A DNA stretch of 64,000 nucleotides from Dyadobacter sp. UC 10 (GTDB taxonomy: Bacteria; Bacteroidota; Bacteroidia; Cytophagales; Spirosomataceae): contig NZ_VSRN01000001.1 in assembly GCF_008369915.1 (NCBI RefSeq), forward strand, positions 6,320,501-6,384,500, read 5' to 3'. Under the pieces are notes generated by a model that was given only the letters and a program-made list of their open reading frames with translations, was not told where the DNA came from and did no database searches. Made by a program: the position numbers and the translations under genes. The stretch's first letter is position 1. The number at the start of each line of letters is the position of its first letter. This document shows, in pieces, positions 27,033 to 35,749 of this stretch.

Positions 27033-27037
27033 AAGCA

Positions 27038-27673
27038 ATGAGAAATGTACTGATACTTTTTCTATTGGGGATGCTGCTGATTCCTCCAAAACGAGCGTTA
27101 GCTCAGACGCCAGAAGTCACTCAGCTTATCCTGAATATCCAGAAGCTTAACCAACTTCGGAAAATCCTGAAAGAGTTGAAAGCAGGTTATGATATTCTCT
27201 TCAAAGGTTACACAACCATTAAGGATATTTCGAAAGGGAATTTCAAGCTGCACGAAGCCTTTTTGGACGGTTTGCTGGAAGTAAGCCCAGCTGTAAAACG
27301 CTACAAACGGATCGCCGAGATCATCGACTTTCAGCTAAAACTAGTTTCCGAATACAGGACAGCGTTCGGCCATTTTCAATCCGGAAAGTACTTCAATAAG
27401 GATGAGCTTAACTATATGGAGGGGGTCTATGCCAGGTTGATTAATCAAAGTCTGAAAAATCTGGATGCATTGACCATGGTGGTAACTGCTAAGAAAATGA
27501 GAATGTCGGACGATGAGCGTTTATCAGCCATTGACAAAATCCACGAAGAAATGCAGGATAAGCTTGTTTTCCTACGTCACTTCAATTCCACAGCTGCAAC
27601 ACTTGGCTTGCAACGGGCCAAAATTTCAATCGAAGTTGAAACGGGCGCTCAGTTAAACGGAATCCAGCTCTAA
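27038..27673 (+). CDS. Secreted TerB/TraI-like conjugal transfer protein (second of two)
   Basis: A 211-residue secreted helical protein; signal peptide MRNVLILFLLGMLLIPPKRA. It is a paralogue of the preceding gene: both keep the (G/K)D(L/I)xxGxFxLHxxFxxxL block, the RMSDDERLxAI-type helix and a C-terminal helix ending near the tail. It starts 6 nt after the previous stop and precedes traJ by 11 nt. It probably acts in the periplasm as part of the mating channel; no enzymatic motif is visible. Confidence 0.7.
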   Translation: MRNVLILFLLGMLLIPPKRALAQTPEVTQLILNIQKLNQLRKILKELKAGYDILFKGYTTIKDISKGNFKLHEAFLDGLLEVSPAVKRYKRIAEIIDFQLKLVSEYRTAFGHFQSGKYFNKDELNYMEGVYARLINQSLKNLDALTMVVTAKKMRMSDDERLSAIDKIHEEMQDKLVFLRHFNSTAATLGLQRAKISIEVETGAQLNGIQL

Positions 27674-27683
27674 TCTCAAAATT

Positions 27684-28805
27684 ATGAATGCATTTACAAG
27701 AGCCGCTATAATAGCGGTGTTAGCTACCGCTTTGCCACAAATTTCCTTCGCGCAGGGCTTTCCCGAGCAGATCAGCGGCCTGCATAGTGTTCTCGACAAA
27801 CTCTATGATGAAATGATGCCCATGTGCTCCAAGTTGATCAGCGTGGGTCGAGGAATTGCAGGCTTTGCGGCAATCTGGTATATCTCCTCCCGGATTTGGC
27901 GGCACCTGGCGAATGCGGAGCCGATTGATTTCTATCCGCTGTTCAGACCATTTGTGATCGGTTTTGCTATCCTGATTTTTCCATCGGTTCTGGAAATGAT
28001 CAACGGTGTCATGTCCCCGGTTGTCCGTGCAACATCTGCGATGGTCGAAGGTTCAAACGAGGCAATCACTTTGCTGTTGAAGAAAAAGGAAGAGGCGATT
28101 ATGAAGACCAATGCCTGGCAAATGTATGTCGGCGCCACTGGGAATGGGGATCGGGACAAATGGTACAAGTACACGCATGGGAATGAAGATCCGTCTGGCG
28201 AAGGCATCATGGCCAGCGTCGGAAATGACATCAAGTTCTCAATGGCGAAAGCCTCATACAATTTTCGCAATTCCATTAAAGAATGGATGAGCGAAATACT
28301 CAGGCTACTATTTGAAGCGGCGGCACTTTGTATCAATACGCTTCGCACCTTTCAATTGATCGTCCTTGCTATTGTTGGCCCGATTGCATTTGGCATCTCT
28401 GTTTTCGACGGTTTTCAGCATACGCTTACCGGTTGGATCGCGCGGTACATCAACATTTTTCTGTGGTTGCCAGTCGCTAACATTTTCGGCGCAATCATTG
28501 GCAAGATCCAGGAGATGATGCTTACCCTGGATATAAGCCAGGTAGAAGGCGCGGGCGAAACTTTCTTCAGTTCAACGGATATGGCATACCTGATCTTTTT
28601 GGTCATTGGCATCGTCGGGTACTTCGCAGTGCCAGCAACGGCCAACTTCATCATTCAGGCAGGAGGAGGCAATCCGTTCCTTTACAAAGTCACGACCCTT
28701 TTCTCCCAAACCGCCACCGGCTTTGGCAACCGGGCCTTTCCTGCGAGTGGTGGCTTTGGGTCAATTCCGAGAAACACTGCTATTCCTAAATCTCAAAACC
28801 AATAA
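27684..28805 (+). CDS. traJ: Conjugative transfer protein TraJ (VirB6-like membrane protein)
   Basis: Polytopic inner-membrane channel protein. The 373 residues carry an N-terminal signal or first helix (AAIIAVLATALPQISFAQG) and several hydrophobic segments: SVGRGIAGFAAIWYI, FVIGFAILIFPSVLEMI, LIVLAIVGPIAFGISVF, AYLIFLVIGIVGYFAV. It has a Gly/Phe-rich, Pro-containing C-terminal tail. The order traJ-traK is conserved in CTnDOT-type elements. Confidence 0.88.
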   Translation: MNAFTRAAIIAVLATALPQISFAQGFPEQISGLHSVLDKLYDEMMPMCSKLISVGRGIAGFAAIWYISSRIWRHLANAEPIDFYPLFRPFVIGFAILIFPSVLEMINGVMSPVVRATSAMVEGSNEAITLLLKKKEEAIMKTNAWQMYVGATGNGDRDKWYKYTHGNEDPSGEGIMASVGNDIKFSMAKASYNFRNSIKEWMSEILRLLFEAAALCINTLRTFQLIVLAIVGPIAFGISVFDGFQHTLTGWIARYINIFLWLPVANIFGAIIGKIQEMMLTLDISQVEGAGETFFSSTDMAYLIFLVIGIVGYFAVPATANFIIQAGGGNPFLYKVTTLFSQTATGFGNRAFPASGGFGSIPRNTAIPKSQNQ

Positions 28806-28817
28806 CCAAACAATGTC

Positions 28818-29435
28818 ATGTTTACGAAAGCCAAAAATCTGGAAACCGCATTCCGGCATGTCCGCAGCTTCACATTGCTTGTGATCATCGGCTGCATCGG
28901 CTTCTGCTGCTTCGCTATCTATAAAAGCTATCAGTTGGTGGATGAAACGCAGGATAAAGTGTACATCCTGGCAAGCGGCAAAGTGCTCGATGCTTATGCC
29001 TCAGAGCGAAAGGAGAACATTCCGGTTGAAGCCCGCGATCATGTTGCCACTTTTCACCGCTTCTTCTTTACGCTCGATCCTGATGACAAAGTGATCCAGT
29101 CCAACCTGGTCAAAGCACTGTTCCTGGCCGATGGCTCAGCGAAAGCCCAATATGAAAACCTGAAAGAATCAGGGTTCTATTCGAGCATTATTTCCGGAAA
29201 CATCAGTCAGCAGATAAGTGTGGACACTGTCGAAGTTGAAACGGACGACTACCCATACCGCTTTCACTGCGTGGCTTCCCAGCGGATCATCCGCTCAACG
29301 AGCATTGTCACCCGAAGGCTAGTGACCGAAGGGTTTCTTAGAACCGTATCCCGCAGCGACAATAACCCTCACGGGTTTCTGATCGAGCGCTGGACAACTC
29401 TTGAAAATAAACACATCAATGTACAAAACAGGTAA
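28818..29435 (+). CDS. traK: Conjugative transfer protein TraK (VirB8-like)
   Basis: Single-pass membrane protein of 205 residues with a short cytoplasmic N-terminus, one membrane helix (SFTLLVIIGCIGFCCFAIY, residues about 14-32) and a periplasmic VirB8-like domain that includes the HVATFHRFFFTLDPDD block typical of TraK. It probably bridges inner-membrane and outer channel parts. It starts 12 nt after traJ. Confidence 0.88.
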   Translation: MFTKAKNLETAFRHVRSFTLLVIIGCIGFCCFAIYKSYQLVDETQDKVYILASGKVLDAYASERKENIPVEARDHVATFHRFFFTLDPDDKVIQSNLVKALFLADGSAKAQYENLKESGFYSSIISGNISQQISVDTVEVETDDYPYRFHCVASQRIIRSTSIVTRRLVTEGFLRTVSRSDNNPHGFLIERWTTLENKHINVQNR

Positions 29436-29438
29436 GCT

Positions 29439-29864
29439 GTGTTTTACAATTTCAATAGGCACAAACAGCAAGCCGCTGAGTCAAAAGCCGTTCCAATGGA
29501 GGAATTGGTAAGAAGATATCGTGAGCACAGAAGAGCATGTCAGCGGCGTTTAACTGGCCGGATAATCCGGAAGATCTTCCGAGTGCCAGTCAATCTGCGG
29601 CTCCCTATCTTTTTCACTGCATTAGGATTTGGGGCAGGATACTGCATCAACCTAATCCTGCCTCACTCTTTCTTACAACAAAGTGAACATTCACTGGCAG
29701 AGTTAAGGGGATCTCCCCAAACAATTCATGCGGCGGCGCCAAGCCCAAAGCAACAGGCCTTCCAGCAGTACCTGGATAGTTTAGAGAGGGCACTGGTCGC
29801 TGACAGTTTATTTCAGTCACAACAAACCATCGAAGATCATGCACAAAAAAGCATATACCCGTAA
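29439..29864 (+). CDS. Small membrane protein at the traL position
   Basis: 141 residues with a basic cytoplasmic N-terminus (VRRYREHRRACQRRLTGRIIRK), one membrane helix (LPIFFTALGFGAGYCINLIL, residues about 54-73) and a periplasmic tail. It sits between traK and traM, the slot of TraL, but I see no firm sequence signature. Its end overlaps the traM start by 26 nt. Confidence 0.6.
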   Translation: MFYNFNRHKQQAAESKAVPMEELVRRYREHRRACQRRLTGRIIRKIFRVPVNLRLPIFFTALGFGAGYCINLILPHSFLQQSEHSLAELRGSPQTIHAAAPSPKQQAFQQYLDSLERALVADSLFQSQQTIEDHAQKSIYP

Positions 29865-31146
29865 GTTTTTGCAACAGCGCAAATTTTACACCTTCCTACC
29901 GCTAATCGTTTTGCCTTTTTTAACACTCTTCTTTTGGATGCTGATTCGCAAAAACAATGGAACCGCAGCCCAGGGTAACGATCAAAAGGGGTTGATCCTG
30001 AAATTGCCGGAAGCATTTTTAAAGGATGACAAAGATTTAAACAAGCTAGGCTATTACAAGAAAGCTGCCGAGGATTCGGCACGTCTTCGCGATCTCATCG
30101 ACAAGGATCCGTATTACCAGGATACTTTACTTGCTTCCAAGACTGGACCGCTAGGAGTACCATTAAAAGATTTGGACGGGCCAGGTAAAGGGCGCAGAGC
30201 TTCTGGACAGTCTGCTCAAGCGGACAGCTCCGAAAAACCAGACCAGCAGGTGCATAAAAAACTAAAAGAGCTTGACAAGGTTCTTTCGCAAACCAGTAAC
30301 CCGAAATTTGATTCAAAGTCAGACAAGCAATCGGAAAGAGACAAGAAAAATCTGAGTCCTGACATGGTGCGTTTGGAACAGATGATGGCAGGACTAGAAT
30401 TGGAAGAGCCAAGTACGGAAGAAGATCCGGAAATGACAGAGCTCAACGGGATGCTTGACAAAATCATGCAAATTCAGAATCCGGCCTTGGCTGAGGAAGA
30501 GTTAAATGAGCAATCATTGGCAAAAGCAAAGCAAGTTTTTCCAGTGATTACTGCTGGCGAAAATGTCAATTATACATTGCTGACGAGCGCAGAGCCAGAT
30601 TCGGTTTCTTCACATAACAGCCCCATCTCAATGATAGGCTTTTATTCTCTTGATGACAAACAGACAGTTGCCGTAACTCACAATGCGATTGAAGCTATCA
30701 TCGATCAAAATCAGACTTTGGTAACCGGCGCAACGATCAAGCTCAGATTGGCTGCCGATGTTTTCATCGGAGGAAACCGCGTGTTGGCAGGAAACTTCCT
30801 TTATGGAAAGGTCAGTTTAAACCAAGAGCGGTTGCGAGTTAACATCGAGTCGATCAGGTCGAACAATTCCCTGCTCCCAGTTGATCTGTCGGTTTACGAT
30901 ATGGATGGCGTCGAAGGAATTTATATTCCTGGTGCACTGTCAAGAGATGTCGGCAAGCAATCCTCTGACCGCGCTATCCAAAGCGTAAACATTCCGATCA
31001 TTGATCCTTCCATTGGTGCCCAGGCGGCCAGCGCTGGAATTGAAGCGGCGAAAACATTCCTGGGCCGGAAAACCAAACTCATACAGGTTAGCGTGAAAGC
31101 TGGTTACCGGGTGCTTCTCAAAGACGCCAACGTGAAGTCTATCTAA
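29839..31146 (+). CDS. traM: Conjugative transfer protein TraM (VirB10-like)
   Basis: 435 residues. A basic N-terminus and single membrane helix (FYTFLPLIVLPFLTLFFWMLI, residues about 15-35) are followed by a long charged, low-complexity linker and a C-terminal beta-rich domain (SMIGFYSLDDKQTVAV onward to the end) typical of TraM/VirB10. It likely spans the periplasm and links the inner and outer membrane parts of the channel. traN follows after 28 nt. Confidence 0.87.
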   Translation: MHKKAYTRKFLQQRKFYTFLPLIVLPFLTLFFWMLIRKNNGTAAQGNDQKGLILKLPEAFLKDDKDLNKLGYYKKAAEDSARLRDLIDKDPYYQDTLLASKTGPLGVPLKDLDGPGKGRRASGQSAQADSSEKPDQQVHKKLKELDKVLSQTSNPKFDSKSDKQSERDKKNLSPDMVRLEQMMAGLELEEPSTEEDPEMTELNGMLDKIMQIQNPALAEEELNEQSLAKAKQVFPVITAGENVNYTLLTSAEPDSVSSHNSPISMIGFYSLDDKQTVAVTHNAIEAIIDQNQTLVTGATIKLRLAADVFIGGNRVLAGNFLYGKVSLNQERLRVNIESIRSNNSLLPVDLSVYDMDGVEGIYIPGALSRDVGKQSSDRAIQSVNIPIIDPSIGAQAASAGIEAAKTFLGRKTKLIQVSVKAGYRVLLKDANVKSI

Positions 31147-31174
31147 TTCAATTACATACTAATCAACTGTTATC

Positions 31175-32002
31175 ATGAGAATTTTTCTTTTATGCCAGCT
31201 ACTGCTTTGCCTGCTTTTTCAGGCAAACGGCTTCTGTCAGGTTACTGGAACCAGCGTTATTGATCCGTTCCCACTGGAAGTGACGACAAGCAAGACCACC
31301 CATTTGATCTTTCCATTCGGGATCAAAACCGTAGACCGGGGAAGCCGCGATATTCTAGCCCAAAAGGCGACGGGTGTTGAAAACATTTTACAAGTAAAAG
31401 CCGCCAGACCTGATTTTGATACGACGAACCTGACTGTTATCACGGCTGATGGAAAACTGTTTTCATTTCTGGTGGGATATGCAGACCAGCCGCTATCCCT
31501 GAACATTCAAATTAATAGTGCTGCCGTCGAAATTGCAACTTTTGGAAATGGAGATCTGAATGATGGCAAGGTAGCTCAGTCAGCACTTTTAGCAAAGAGC
31601 AATCCAGCTCATAATGTTTCCATCAAAGAAAGATCGTCGCAGTCAGAACTATTACTGTCAAGCATTTTTGTCGATGACGATTTGCTACTATACAGCATTG
31701 AGCTTGCAAATAACTCTGCATTAAAATACGAGATTGAAAACCTGAGGTTTTTCGTCAGGGACAAAAAGTACCGCAAGCGAACGGCGATCCAAGAAACTGA
31801 GATAAAGCCGCTTCATATTCTTGGAGACACCAATGCTGTCTCACCTCAAACGTCGCACACTTTCGTCTTCGTTCTTCCTAAAATGACCTTCCCAGACAAA
31901 AAGTACCTTGCCGCCCAGGTCCAGGAAAAAAATGGGGGAAGACACATGACTCTTAAAGTCAGAAACCGGCATCTTCTTAAAGCCCTTCCAATCCGTCAAT
32001 AA
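31175..32002 (+). CDS. traN: Conjugative transfer protein TraN (DUF4138, VirB9-like)
   Basis: Outer-channel component of 275 residues with a signal peptide (FLLCQLLLCLLFQANGFCQ). The mature N-terminus contains KTTHLIFPFGIKTVDRGSRDILA, the pattern of DUF4138 TraN proteins, which start with the H-L-I-F-P block. It ends the recognisable channel genes of the operon. No TraO/P/Q homologue follows in the window. Confidence 0.9.
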   Translation: MRIFLLCQLLLCLLFQANGFCQVTGTSVIDPFPLEVTTSKTTHLIFPFGIKTVDRGSRDILAQKATGVENILQVKAARPDFDTTNLTVITADGKLFSFLVGYADQPLSLNIQINSAAVEIATFGNGDLNDGKVAQSALLAKSNPAHNVSIKERSSQSELLLSSIFVDDDLLLYSIELANNSALKYEIENLRFFVRDKKYRKRTAIQETEIKPLHILGDTNAVSPQTSHTFVFVLPKMTFPDKKYLAAQVQEKNGGRHMTLKVRNRHLLKALPIRQ

Positions 32003-32026
32003 TCATCCAACTAAATTTTAGAAATC

Positions 32027-32820
32027 ATGAATGAAAAAAATTTCGAATATCTGCGCGATCAAGTTAAATATTCCGGCTTTGGGGAAGGCCTGGAAAACCA
32101 GCTAAAAGAAAACATCAAAAGACAACTGCCTGAATTTACGCTTCAACACCAAGGGACATTTGGGAAAGATGAAGTCGGTAGCGCGCTACATTTTAAGCGC
32201 TCGGCCACGACCGATATGTATTTCTTTAACAGCTATACCGCTACCATGAAACAGGAACAGGCTGGCAGGGATTTGAACCAGACTTTTTACATTGGCAAGG
32301 ATAACAACATTACCTTGAAAGAGGGTTATAACCTGATGAACGGGCGGGCTGTCAATAAAGACCTGACTAATAAAGAGGGAAAAATTTATAATGCCTGGCT
32401 TCAAATGGACTTCAAGCAAACAGATAGCGCGGGGAACTTTAAACTCAAACAATTTCACTCAAACTATGGGTTTGATCTTGAAAAAGAAGTTGCTAAGCAT
32501 CCTATCAAGGAGATCCAGAATACCAGGACAAATCCAGGTTACTGGATTCGCTTCAAAAAGGGAACCGCCAAGCAGTAACTTTTATGGAGCATGGCAGCGA
32601 GCAGCGCCGGTATATTGAGGCCAACCCACAGTTCAAATCCGTGACCGTTTATGATGCAAACATGCACAAGATCCATAACCGCCAGTCTCAGCAGTTATCA
32701 CAGTCCAATGCCAACATTCAACAGCAGAGAAATGGTCAGGAGTTAGTTGGGGATGACGAGAAGGATCATCATTCCGGCAAGAAAACCAAGAAAACAAAAG
32801 GGATATCAATAAGCCAGTAA
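32027..32820 (+). pseudogene. ICE-borne hypothetical protein interrupted by a frameshift
   Basis: Two adjacent frames form one protein. The first (32027-32578) reads MNEKNFEYLRDQVKYSGFGE...RFKKG and then departs into TAKQ-stop. The second (through 32820) continues as RQAVTFMEHG...YIEANPQFKSVTVYD. Related proteins on Bacteroidota elements, as I recall them, run through this junction as one chain (KKGNRQ-VTF...IEANPQFKS-TVYD). Insertion of one base near 32562-32567 (GGAACCGCC) would restore the frame. The cause could be a real mutation or a sequencing error. No enzymatic motif is visible; function unknown. Confidence 0.7.
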
Positions 32821-32823
32821 GCT

Positions 32824-33114
32824 ATGGATACAGCATCCCACCTTGACCGGTTTTTCAAGGATATCAGTGTAGACGCACGCGTAACAGTGACGCACATCAG
32901 CATCTACGCTGCCATCCTTCAAAGCTTACGGAAATGCGGCACAAAGTACCTGTCAATGTTTGGTTTTGAATTGATGCAAGTCGTCAAAATTTCCAGCGGG
33001 AAAACCTACTACAAAGCGGTCCGCGAACTCAATGAGTTCGGCTACATCTGTTACGAGCCGTCGTTCAAGAAAAACAGGCCGAGCAGGATCTCACTGCCTG
33101 AGTCTAGTGATTGA
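32824..33114 (+). CDS. Small winged-helix-like protein of the ICE (copy 1)
   Basis: 96 residues, predicted helical, without signal peptide. The middle (SGKTYYKAVRELNEFGYICYEPSF) resembles the recognition helix and wing of small replication/plasmid-type winged-helix proteins. A paralogue lies at 33403-33684 (ATYHKYLKELETFGYIKYLPSFHP). Likely DNA-binding; target unknown. It starts 4 nt after the frameshifted gene. Confidence 0.6.
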   Translation: MDTASHLDRFFKDISVDARVTVTHISIYAAILQSLRKCGTKYLSMFGFELMQVVKISSGKTYYKAVRELNEFGYICYEPSFKKNRPSRISLPESSD

Positions 33115-33133
33115 CCAACAAAATTTTTGAAAG

Positions 33134-33406
33134 ATGAATATTGAAGTTATAACCAAGGAAGACTTACAAGCCTTACGGCGAGAGCTTCTGGAAGATTTAA
33201 AGCAGTTTATATCCAGCTCGAAACAAGAGCCGAAGAAATGGCTTAGAAGCGCTGATGTACGAAAGATGCTCAATATCTCGGCTGGCACCCTTCAAAATTT
33301 GAGGATAAACGGACAATTAAAACCCAGCAAGATTGGAGGATCATTTTTCTATGCATTCCAGGACATCCAGTCGCTAATGCTCGGTGATACAAAACGAACA
33401 AAATGA
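33134..33406 (+). CDS. Excisionase/MerR-like helix-turn-helix protein (copy 1)
   Basis: 90 residues: an N-terminal helix, then KKWLRSADVRKMLNISAGTLQNLRINGQLKPSKIGGSFFYAFQDIQSLM, the HTH_17 pattern of Bacteroidota excisionase-like proteins. A paralogue lies at 35750-36073 with the same KKWL(R/K)S-(D/E)VRK-L-(I)S-G(T/K)L block. Probable role in excision or regulation of the ICE. It overlaps the next gene by 4 nt. Confidence 0.78.
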   Translation: MNIEVITKEDLQALRRELLEDLKQFISSSKQEPKKWLRSADVRKMLNISAGTLQNLRINGQLKPSKIGGSFFYAFQDIQSLMLGDTKRTK

Positions 33407-33684
33407 TGGAAAGATCAATAGCAAAATTCTTTAACCGGATCCTGATAGACCGACGGGTAAGGGTCTGGCACGTTGGCACTTACCTTGCCTTGGTCCTGCT
33501 TTGGGATAGAAACAGACAATCGAGTCCATTCCAGGTAACACGGCGGATGATCATGCAAATGTCCAGAACAAGAAGCCCGGCGACATATCACAAGTATTTG
33601 AAGGAGCTAGAGACCTTCGGCTACATAAAATATCTCCCTTCATTTCATCCTACGCAGGGAAGTAAAATTTGGCTGTTTGAATGA
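33403..33684 (+). CDS. Small winged-helix-like protein of the ICE (copy 2)
   Basis: 93 residues, paralogous to the gene at 32824: both have an N-terminal RFF/KFF helix, a VTHISIY/VWHVGTY block and a Tyr-Lys-x-x-x-E-L-x-x-F-G-Y-I wing. The tandem order winged-helix, HTH, winged-helix suggests a small regulatory cassette. Translationally coupled to the HTH gene (ATGATG overlap). Function unknown beyond likely DNA binding. Confidence 0.6.
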   Translation: MMERSIAKFFNRILIDRRVRVWHVGTYLALVLLWDRNRQSSPFQVTRRMIMQMSRTRSPATYHKYLKELETFGYIKYLPSFHPTQGSKIWLFE

Positions 33685-33772
33685 AATACTGTGCAGGCCT
33701 GTATCAAGTCTGGATCCTGCTAACTGTAATATTTAAATTTGCTCAGATCATCCATCATTAAATATCGAGGCT

Positions 33773-34024
33773 ATGGTTCTAGCATTTGGCATAACATCAG
33801 TCATGACTTATGGAGCGGTTTTGGTTTTCGTTGGCATAGGATTACGGCTCTTTGTAGGTCAGCGCAGGTTTAGCAGAAGGGGCATCGGCGGGACGCAACA
33901 ATACAATAGTTACTGGTCGGCAATCCTAACGTCAACTTTGGAATGCTTGCTGATGATTGTCTCGGCACTGGCAATTGTGTCAGGGACTTTTTTATTTATC
34001 ATAGAGCTTTTCAATACGCGTTAA
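33773..34024 (+). CDS. Small two-helix membrane protein
   Basis: 83 residues with two hydrophobic helices (ITSVMTYGAVLVFVGIGLRLFV and SALAIVSGTFLFIIELF) joined by a basic, Gly-rich loop (QRRFSRRGIGGTQQY). I recognise no family. It is followed at 33 nt by a strong intrinsic terminator, so it is the last gene of this rightward run. A role in entry exclusion would fit a small membrane protein on an ICE, but nothing in the sequence proves it. Confidence 0.5.
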   Translation: MVLAFGITSVMTYGAVLVFVGIGLRLFVGQRRFSRRGIGGTQQYNSYWSAILTSTLECLLMIVSALAIVSGTFLFIIELFNTR

Positions 34025-34056
34025 TAACCTAGTTTTCAATCGTCTCAAACAATAAA

Positions 34057-34108
34057 CCGCCGCGGATGTGGAGCTGATTGAAGCTTCGCATCCGCGGCGG
34101 CCTTTTTT
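34057..34108 (+). terminator. Strong intrinsic terminator of the ICE rightward genes
   Basis: CCGCCGCGGATG (34057-34068) pairs perfectly with CATCCGCGGCGG (34089-34100), followed by a run of six T (34103-34108). It ends rightward transcription and separates it from the leftward DUF932 gene that stops at 34143. Confidence 0.92.
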
Positions 34109-34142
34109 GTCGGCAGGAAAAGGGGAGACACGCTCCCCTCAT

Positions 34143-35195
34143 CTAGTTAAGATTTAAAGCGGCTGCCCCATCACGTGCAACGTCAGCACAAAGGTTAAAA
34201 GCTGCTTGCGTACGAAGCTGGGCCGTGCCCCCGAGAACGATCGATTTTAACTTTGCCTCATCGTCTTGGAATTTGCGAACATTCTGAAAATAACCAGTGA
34301 CCGCATTATAGGCACCGAAAACGGTGCCCATTGTCGTCGGTAATTGCTGTGTGGGATTCGATAATGCGTATTCATAAACATCCTCGACAATGTTGACGAA
34401 CTGTGTTGAGAGCGCATTTACTTTTCCATCTTTCAGATTCCCCAAAACTTCCTTGTTGGGTGCCATAGCGATCTCGATCAGTCTTTTAAGTTGAGGATCG
34501 GTAATAGGCTTTTTTGTCCATCGATTGAAGGTTGCTCCGATCTCCTCACTATACCTGCTGGCTATGCCCATCACTTTGTGAGCTGTTCTTAACCTTTCGG
34601 CTGCATTGCTCGTGTGCCGGATCTTGACCACGTTGGTCATATTTTTCATCGCAGCGTTGAGCGTGTTGGCACAGACAATTCTGACAGGCGTAAAAGCTGC
34701 CGTAATACTTCCGCTTCCATCGTGGGAAGTGGTCAGGAACAAATATTTTTCAATCAGATCATCATTGCCAACCTTAATATAGCCCGGTAATTTGGCAGTA
34801 ATAAAGATCCGCTCTCCTTTGCCCAAAGCCCCGGCTGTTTCATACATAATCCCATCACCGCCAACAATGCTATCAAAAAAAGTGAATGCGTCCCGGTTTT
34901 GAACGATCTGATAATCCTTGCCGACTACTCCCAAAATAGCATTGTTGTCTGTCCGCATAGTCGCAAAATATCCTGGGACAGAAATGGCAGGCATATTCTG
35001 TTCTTCATTCTCGTGCAGCCCCTCGGTAAACAGTTTAGCTTTTTCAACTCGGTAATCTAATCCGGCATGGACGATTGCCTCTTGGCTGGTCGGGTACTGA
35101 TCGACAACTTGTCCGAGCCCGTGCCAAGCTTTTTCCTTCACAGAAAAAAAGCTGTGTTTGTCACTGTTTTCGTTGAAATTGATGTTGTGAGCCAT
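34143..35195 (-). CDS. DUF932 (phage/plasmid-like) protein
   Basis: 350-residue soluble protein of the DUF932 family, which is frequent on plasmids, phages and ICEs. It contains the family opening FSVKEKAWHGLGQVVDQYPTS, the middle block IVCANTLNAAMKNMTNVVKIRHTSN and a helical C-terminus. The biochemical role is unknown. It is transcribed alone, against the neighbouring genes, with a long upstream region that can fold (35215-35304). Confidence 0.88.
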   Translation of the reverse strand: MAHNINFNENSDKHSFFSVKEKAWHGLGQVVDQYPTSQEAIVHAGLDYRVEKAKLFTEGLHENEEQNMPAISVPGYFATMRTDNNAILGVVGKDYQIVQNRDAFTFFDSIVGGDGIMYETAGALGKGERIFITAKLPGYIKVGNDDLIEKYLFLTTSHDGSGSITAAFTPVRIVCANTLNAAMKNMTNVVKIRHTSNAAERLRTAHKVMGIASRYSEEIGATFNRWTKKPITDPQLKRLIEIAMAPNKEVLGNLKDGKVNALSTQFVNIVEDVYEYALSNPTQQLPTTMGTVFGAYNAVTGYFQNVRKFQDDEAKLKSIVLGGTAQLRTQAAFNLCADVARDGAAALNLN

Positions 35196-35749
35196 GATTT
35201 CACATGTTAGAAGTTAGAAATAATTTTCTTTCTTCTTCCTCTCTTTCTCCTTTAACAAAATGTTTGACAAAGAAAAAACGAGAAAAAAGAAAGCCCTTCT
35301 AACAGTGGCCCACAACAAGCCAAAAGGAAACGGAATAAGTGCCAGCATGGCTGGCGGCTGAATTTGCGAAACCTAAATCAATAGAGAAGCCGCCATTATG
35401 CCGTAAGCTTTTGGCTGCTTTGAACAATCTTCGGAAAATAGGCCACTAGTTTAGCTGCGCTTTTGCCGAGTTTGTTTGTCAAGCATGAACTTAGTAGTTC
35501 CTCAGATCTTTCATTTGATACTTTTTGCAAGCCAATAAACCCGCTACTCCTGTGGTCGCATCAAAAATCTAAGTAATACTTCTGGTTATTTCGGCAAAGC
35601 ATGCCGCGTGTTCCAGACTTGCTGAAATCCGTTTCTGGGTACAAGCCGGGTACAACAAAATGTTGTACTTGAAGAAGTTGCTTCATGCATTTAAGTTTGG
35701 ATCGCAGCTGGTAGCAGGGCTAGAAACATAACTAAAAACTCATATCTCT
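35196..35749. promoter_or_regulatory. Divergent non-coding region with folded 5' region and a shared operator
   Basis: 554 bp without a gene. At 35215-35304 TGTTAGAAG pairs with CTTCTAACA, and an inner pyrimidine tract faces a purine tract, giving a potential long hairpin in the DUF932 5' region. GCCAGC-AT-GGCTGGC lies at 35341-35355. At 35636-35674 two GGGTACAA copies and the inverted repeat GTACAAC-AAAAT-GTTGTAC precede TTGAAG, the same string as at 21912-21937. Confidence 0.5.
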
